A stretch of DNA of 64,000 nucleotides from Butyrivibrio sp. WCD3002. Its GTDB lineage: Bacteria > Bacillota > Clostridia > Lachnospirales > Lachnospiraceae. The first letter of the stretch is position 1. Every line of letters begins with the position of its first letter. A program made the translations under genes and the position numbers. Below are positions 59,536 to 64,000 of the stretch, one piece after another. Location: contig NZ_AUJO01000006.1 in assembly GCF_000424265.1 (NCBI RefSeq), forward strand, positions 62,001 to 126,000, read 5' to 3'. Under the pieces are notes generated by a model. That model had not been told where the DNA came from and did no database searches. It saw nothing but the letters and a program-made list of their open reading frames with translations.

Positions 59536-60573
59536 TTAATCCCTAAGATAATCTGCTATAAAATCATCTGCGTCTTTATAACGCAGCACATCTAAGCCAA
59601 TCTTCTTATACTCCTGCCCAAAACGCTCCAGCTCTGAATCAAACAGTTCTGCGTTATGCTTAAGATCTTCAGCTCTGTAATCCTCCATCACATTGAACTT
59701 CTGAATGTCAAGTTCGCTGCCGATATCGTCCATCATTGACTGAAGACATGCAAGATTCATAAAGGAGCTGTATACATCGCCTCTTTCAAGGGCGTCATAC
59801 ATTTTATTCCTCCAGTTAGAGAAGGATTCCTCGTAGGCACCGGCAATGGTTTCCTTCGTTGGTGCAGCCTTTTTAGAAGAAATGGTTGTAAAAGCGACTA
59901 TGGATTTTAGAAGCTTTGTTGCAGACGCTATGAGCTTTTCAGAGTCGTCAGCCCGGATGATTCCGTCGATATTTTCAGAGAAATTCTCCGGAACATTCAG
60001 CCCTTTTAGTTCCTCAAAGGCGTACTTGCCGCTTCGCTTAAAATATCTGTGATTCCAAAGTATTACCGCATCAAAACAAAGTGAAATCATAAAGGACGCA
60101 TGTGCTCTTTGCATTCCGATAGAATCAGCGGCAGCCACATATCCGTACTCGCGGCTTATCTGATCACGAATTTCCAAAACTTTACCGATAATTTCATCAG
60201 AGGCCAGCATTTCTGCAGCCTTCTGTCTTAGCTCTTCAAGTCGCTTTGTAGAAGCCTCGTCCCTTGAATAGACGATCTCCGAATCCATCAGCTTACTGAT
60301 ATGTGAATGGCTGCATTCCGCATCGCCTTCAAGCATTTCCCATGTGGTGCAGTAGATATCATAGCCGATGCCCTCATCATCAAGAATGAAGGTTTTGCTA
60401 AGCTGTCGTCCCTGCTCATCGTCTATTACGATAAGAAGGTCCAGATCAGACATTGGGTGCTCCTCCTTCGTGGATACAGAGCCATAGATTCCAACCAGCG
60501 CTAGGCTCTCCGGACATACCTTCAGCCCTTTGGCTATTACCGCATCAATCATCTTTTTATGTGCTTCTCTCAT
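59536..60573 (-). CDS. Nucleotidyltransferase domain protein
   Basis: 345 residues. LALVGIYGSVSTKEEHPMSDLDLLIVID is the Pol-beta nucleotidyltransferase core (GS...SDLDL) and YDIYCTTWEMLEGD carries the third Asp. The rest is a helical domain like that of aminoglycoside adenylyltransferases or HI0074-type partners (LRQKAAEMLASDEIIGKVLE). It may transfer AMP to small molecules or proteins; the substrate is unknown. It lies between the GH13 promoter and the U32-like gene in the same direction. Confidence 0.82.
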   Translation of the reverse strand: MREAHKKMIDAVIAKGLKVCPESLALVGIYGSVSTKEEHPMSDLDLLIVIDDEQGRQLSKTFILDDEGIGYDIYCTTWEMLEGDAECSHSHISKLMDSEIVYSRDEASTKRLEELRQKAAEMLASDEIIGKVLEIRDQISREYGYVAAADSIGMQRAHASFMISLCFDAVILWNHRYFKRSGKYAFEELKGLNVPENFSENIDGIIRADDSEKLIASATKLLKSIVAFTTISSKKAAPTKETIAGAYEESFSNWRNKMYDALERGDVYSSFMNLACLQSMMDDIGSELDIQKFNVMEDYRAEDLKHNAELFDSELERFGQEYKKIGLDVLRYKDADDFIADYLRD

Positions 60574-60682
60574 ACCTATACCCCCTGTTAAGGCTCATCT
60601 GAGCCGTTTTTTCTAAGTTTTACACAGACCATTGCGTTATTTATAGTTCGTATACCCAGGAGTGTTTGACACTATAGCGCAA

Positions 60683-61588
60683 TTAAAACAAGTCCAGCGT
60701 ACTGTCTAAATATATCTCTTCCCTAACCTTTAGCTGATACTCGGGCTTTGTCATATAGTACAGCAAAAACTCAAGAACTAATGCGCTTCCAAGGCTTCGA
60801 CCCTCGATTTTGAAATTGGAAAAGCCCTCCGGCATGTATTCATTTTGAATTGCGGATAGTCCGATAAATCCCGGGTTTTTCATAGCTTCTGAAAATGTAT
60901 AGCCCTTAGCAGCATCCGGCGATACGCAGATATGATCTTCTACATTTTCGCCAAGGCTCTTCCTGCTGACATTTTCATAGCAGTTTTTTCTGTCGTAGCA
61001 GTCGTACCAGCAGCATTCGTTACAGAGGAATTCGACCTTATCCTTCTGCTGTTCCGTAAGCTCCTTTAGCCTGTCATGGTCTTTATTCAGCCTGAAATCC
61101 GGCACAACAAACCTGAATTCATCACGGTTAAGCTCAGCTTCAAACTCATCAAATTCTGTCAGGACCTTGGTGGTGGATGATACAAAGTAAAATCCCGGAT
61201 ACTTTTCACTTAAATAATCCATCAAAAGATCTGAATGAATTATCACACCGCTTTGAACAGGGCCGTTATTCTCAAATAATTCGCAAAGTGCGTTACACTT
61301 CCTGTCACCTACATGGTCCTCCCTAAGAAGCGAATTACTGAAGGTGAGTCTTGCGGAAATGCCGTACTCTCTCATCAGAGCTGCCACGCCCAAGGGGCTC
61401 TCATCTCCAAAGCCCACGCGGCCTCCGCCCCAGATACAATCTGCCGGAGCACCATATATGGAGCCTATCTCACACCAGTCGTAGAAATATTCTCTATGTT
61501 CCCGGAAAAGCGGCAGGAATCTTCTGTACAGCTCATAAAACTCGAACAGCCCCGGTAGATGATAATACGCCTTTTTTACAATTTTCAT
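60683..61588 (-). CDS. U32-peptidase-like protein with Cys cluster (UbiV-like)
   Basis: 301 residues. GSIYGAPADCIWGGGRVGFG and ARLTFSNSLL are like the first strands of a U32-type TIM barrel, and VEFLCNECCWYDCYDRKNCY gives a four- to five-Cys cluster where U32 and UbiU/UbiV proteins bind a 4Fe-4S centre. FSNFKIEGRSLGSALV matches the KIEGR site of U32 proteins. Full peptidase motifs are not seen, so the activity is uncertain: a Fe-S scaffold or hydroxylase-type role is as likely as a protease. The gene is single and is followed by the nucleotidyltransferase after 109 bp. Confidence 0.6.
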   Translation of the reverse strand: MKIVKKAYYHLPGLFEFYELYRRFLPLFREHREYFYDWCEIGSIYGAPADCIWGGGRVGFGDESPLGVAALMREYGISARLTFSNSLLREDHVGDRKCNALCELFENNGPVQSGVIIHSDLLMDYLSEKYPGFYFVSSTTKVLTEFDEFEAELNRDEFRFVVPDFRLNKDHDRLKELTEQQKDKVEFLCNECCWYDCYDRKNCYENVSRKSLGENVEDHICVSPDAAKGYTFSEAMKNPGFIGLSAIQNEYMPEGFSNFKIEGRSLGSALVLEFLLYYMTKPEYQLKVREEIYLDSTLDLF

Positions 61589-61785
61589 TTCAATCTCTAT
61601 TCCTTAAACCCGAAAATATACTGATCGGGAATTCTTATTCGTTTACAATTATTATGATATAACAATTATTTATTATCAAAACTTAAAATTTTTCTAAACA
61701 ATACAAATGTCACGGTTTTGAGCAATTTAGGGATGTATAATCCTAACTATAGAATAACTTTTTCTTATGAGGAGAAAACTAATTT

Positions 61786-62382
61786 ATGAAAGCAAAAATT
61801 TTATTTATTTGCACGCTTTTCTGCGCTGCATCTCTTGCAGGCTGCAAAACGGAGCACACATCCACAACCACCATGAATTATTCTGTGGAAACAGATGATG
61901 GCACCACTTCTGCTGAATATAAGGTTGAAAACAATAATGGTGAAATAACAACCGAAAGCTCAAAAACCGAAACTCCTGCCGATACAGAAGAGGTAACGGA
62001 AGAAGCATCTGCAGCTGACAATGAAGAAGAATATGATTTTCCTGATGAGGTTGTTCAAAAGGCAGAGTGGATTGATCAGGTTCTGACTGATCAGTGGGAC
62101 AGCGAAACCACATCCCACCATACAACCTATGATGAAAGCTGGATCTACGTACAGGTAGCCGGAACCGGTCTGGAAAGTGCTGAAGACGCTGATTCAGAGT
62201 CGTTCACACAGGAAATAATTCCGAGCTGGTTAGATGCAGTAAACAGCTGGGAGGAAGACTGGACAGACGACGATTCATCACCTATCCCTGTATGTCTCCA
62301 GTACACAAATGACGACATGAGCACTGCTATCTTTACCATAGAGGATGGTCAAATTACCTACTCCGCCTTTGATGAAGAGTGA
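61786..62382 (+). CDS. Small acidic lipoprotein
   Basis: 198 residues. Signal: AKILFICTLFCAASLAGC with lipobox LAGC. A Thr/Glu-rich linker (~20-85) precedes a ~110-residue domain (KAEWIDQVLTDQWDSETTSH, IPSWLDAVNSWEEDWTDDDS) that is very acidic. No family is recognised. GAGGAG lies upstream of ATG. Its 3' end overlaps the convergent helicase by 25 bp. Confidence 0.78.
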   Translation: MKAKILFICTLFCAASLAGCKTEHTSTTTMNYSVETDDGTTSAEYKVENNNGEITTESSKTETPADTEEVTEEASAADNEEEYDFPDEVVQKAEWIDQVLTDQWDSETTSHHTTYDESWIYVQVAGTGLESAEDADSESFTQEIIPSWLDAVNSWEEDWTDDDSSPIPVCLQYTNDDMSTAIFTIEDGQITYSAFDEE

Positions 62383-64000
62383 TCTTCTTTACATGAAAGC
62401 TTAACCTTAAATGAAATCTGCCTTGGAGTCTCCATCTCATCAAATTGGACAAGATAACACTGATCCTCGGTATTTAGTTCAAGAATAGTACCCATACCAA
62501 GAATCGCATGCTTAACTCTCTCTCCGGGCTCCAGCAGATTCAGTTTTTCTGCACCTTTAAGGAACCTTGATTCATTATCTATATACTTCCTTACAAAAGT
62601 TATAAGGGAATCATCCGGTTTCTCAGTAAACTCCAGGAGATTTCTATCTATATCAAGTATGAATCTGGAGGGATATCGCGGTATCCCTTCAAAATTCATG
62701 CCTCCGGCCTCCGAGATAAAGAGTCTCTTCTGGGCTCTGGTCATGGCAACAAAGGCAAGACGTCTCTCTTCCTCCATTCCTTCCAGGGTACGTATTTTTC
62801 TTGAGGGAAAGATTCCTTCATTCATTCCACACAGAAAAACATAGGGAAATTCAAGGCCCTTGGCAGCATGAACGGTCATAAGACGAACCTTGTCCTCCTG
62901 CCCTGCATCCGAATCGGCATTGGTAAAAAGCGCCACGTGCTTAAGATAATCCTCAAGGCCTACCTCTTCACCGCAGGTGGTCTCATATTCAAAAACAGAC
63001 TGCTTAAGCTCAGCCAGGTTATCAAGCCTGTCCTGAGCTCCTTCTGTTCTCAGCATCTCTTCATAGCCGCTCTCATTCAGTATTTTCGAAAGAACCTCAG
63101 AAACCGGCAGCCCTTCGTAGCTGTCTGAAAAGCGCTCTATCAGCTCTATGAATCTTCCTGCCTTTGTTCCGCGCATTACCTCATGTTCAAGGTTCTCGCT
63201 GAGAGCCTTATATAAAGAGCAGTTATTTTCAGCGGCGCACTGCTCAAGAAAGCTCATGCGCCTTTTTCCAAGATTCCTCTTAGGTACGTTGGCAATCCTT
63301 CTAAAGGATATATCATCACGATAGACGATCATCCTGAGATAACAAAGGGCATCCTTGATCTCCATTCGGCCAAAGAACTGCACTCCGGAATAGATCGTGT
63401 AGGGTATTTTTTCCTTCAAAAGCCCCTCTTCTATGGTCCTCGTCACATAGTGAGCTCTGTAGAGAATCGTCATGTTTCTATATGGTACGCCCATACCCTT
63501 CAGTGCAAGGATTTCACCTGTTATCCAATCCGCTTCATCGGCAGTATTTGGCGCAAAATGGCAAAGAACGCTGTCTCCATCCGGCAGTGTGGGTACAAGG
63601 TCCTTTTTTATCCTCTGCTTATTGGTGGCTATAAGAGAATTCACAGCTGATAGAATCTGCGGTGTCGAGCGGTAATTATCATTCATCATGATGGTCTTCA
63701 CATCAGGGAAATTCTTATCAAAATCCAGCAGGTATTTCACATTGGCACCGCGCCAGGTATAGATTGTCTGATCCGGGTCACCCACTATGAAAAGGTTCTT
63801 GTGATAACCGGAAAGAACCTCCATTAGCTCATACTGGAGGCTGTCTATATCCTGAAACTCATCGATCATTATGTATTCAAGTCTCTTTTGCCACTTGAGC
63901 TTAATATCCTCATTCTGACTGAAAATATAGAGTGAAAATTTGATGAGATCGTTGTAATCGAGGCCAAAGCACTTTTTCTCCTGATAGAGATATCCGTAGA
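62358..64000 (-). CDS. PcrA/UvrD-type superfamily I DNA helicase, C-terminal part (5' end outside window)
   Basis: The frame is open through the window edge, with the N-terminal ~200 residues missing. Visible SF1A motifs: IDEFQDIDSLQ (II), GDPDQTIYTWRGANV (III), DNYRSTPQIL (IV), LMTVHAAKGLEFPYVFLCG (V) and EERRLAFVAMTRAQKRLF (VI). The C-terminal ~60 residues end in GERVKHAILGMGTILELNTE, the Tudor-like domain of PcrA. It unwinds DNA in nucleotide-excision repair and plasmid replication. The stop at 62358 overlaps the convergent lipoprotein gene. Confidence 0.95.
   Translation of the reverse strand, partial: YGYLYQEKKCFGLDYNDLIKFSLYIFSQNEDIKLKWQKRLEYIMIDEFQDIDSLQYELMEVLSGYHKNLFIVGDPDQTIYTWRGANVKYLLDFDKNFPDVKTIMMNDNYRSTPQILSAVNSLIATNKQRIKKDLVPTLPDGDSVLCHFAPNTADEADWITGEILALKGMGVPYRNMTILYRAHYVTRTIEEGLLKEKIPYTIYSGVQFFGRMEIKDALCYLRMIVYRDDISFRRIANVPKRNLGKRRMSFLEQCAAENNCSLYKALSENLEHEVMRGTKAGRFIELIERFSDSYEGLPVSEVLSKILNESGYEEMLRTEGAQDRLDNLAELKQSVFEYETTCGEEVGLEDYLKHVALFTNADSDAGQEDKVRLMTVHAAKGLEFPYVFLCGMNEGIFPSRKIRTLEGMEEERRLAFVAMTRAQKRLFISEAGGMNFEGIPRYPSRFILDIDRNLLEFTEKPDDSLITFVRKYIDNESRFLKGAEKLNLLEPGERVKHAILGMGTILELNTEDQCYLVQFDEMETPRQISFKVKLSCKEDHSSSKAE

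Overview
The window looks like a chromosome segment of a Gram-positive gut or rumen Firmicute, most likely a Lachnospiraceae member close to Butyrivibrio/Pseudobutyrivibrio (inference). Supporting signs are strong GGAGG ribosome binding sites, AT-leaning intergenic DNA with classic hairpin-plus-T terminators, lipoproteins with LAGC-type lipoboxes, Lys-rich BspA/FN3 surface proteins, a YesM/YesN pair beside a sugar ABC transporter, and a cytoplasmic GH13 glucosidase. Almost all genes lie on the minus strand. I found no rRNA, tRNA or CRISPR array.

Layout. 1-3.5 kb: end of an AraC regulator, a CTP-dependent lipid-kinase-like membrane protein, and a MATE exporter divergent from a TetR regulator. 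3.5-8.5 kb: two tandem paralogous secreted FN3 proteins, bracketed on both sides by palindromic GGGGACGGTTCT repeats. 8.5-16.7 kb: small membrane, envelope and unknown-function genes (DUF4342, BspA-like, PspC, macro domain, lipoprotein, DUF2752, DUF4003). 16.7-21.7 kb: carB, a PPP-type phosphatase and a fructosamine kinase broken by an internal deletion. 21.7-22.2 kb: scar with an IS1182-like transposase remnant and a frameshifted membrane ORF. 22.3-29.1 kb: carbohydrate ABC transporter (binding protein, two permeases, no ATPase) with its sensor kinase and AraC-type response regulator. 29.1-32.5 kb: a BspA 3' remnant, a protein with about 24 Glu/Pro/Val/Ala repeat units, and a decayed XRE-regulator locus. 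32.6-47.9 kb: housekeeping and surface genes (histidine phosphatase, P-loop kinase, glycerate kinase, OYE flavoenzyme, SprT-like, M48 protease, transglutaminase-fold proteins, S9 peptidase, zinc-ribbon membrane protein, large Fe-S flavoprotein). 48-64 kb: GNAT plus DUF2156, inositol phosphatase, CstA, methyltransferase, hydrolase, SPFH plus ribbon-helix-helix pair, second MATE, second PspC, GH13 enzyme with a perfect LacI-type operator, nucleotidyltransferase, U32-like protein, lipoprotein, and the C-terminal part of a PcrA/UvrD helicase cut by the window edge.

How the genes work together. The clearest unit is 22.3-29.1 kb, where a two-component system is co-transcribed with the sugar importer it probably controls. 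The GH13 gene has its own strong promoter with a repressor site just downstream of the -10, so it should be sugar-inducible. The window also holds repeated signs of decay: a fructosamine kinase, an XRE gene, a BspA gene, an IS, and two transglutaminase-fold proteins lacking catalytic residues. The most unusual structures are the FN3 pair between palindromic repeats, the 24-unit repeat protein, the catalytically dead transglutaminase-LRR protein, and the one-base-overlapping SPFH/RHH pair.
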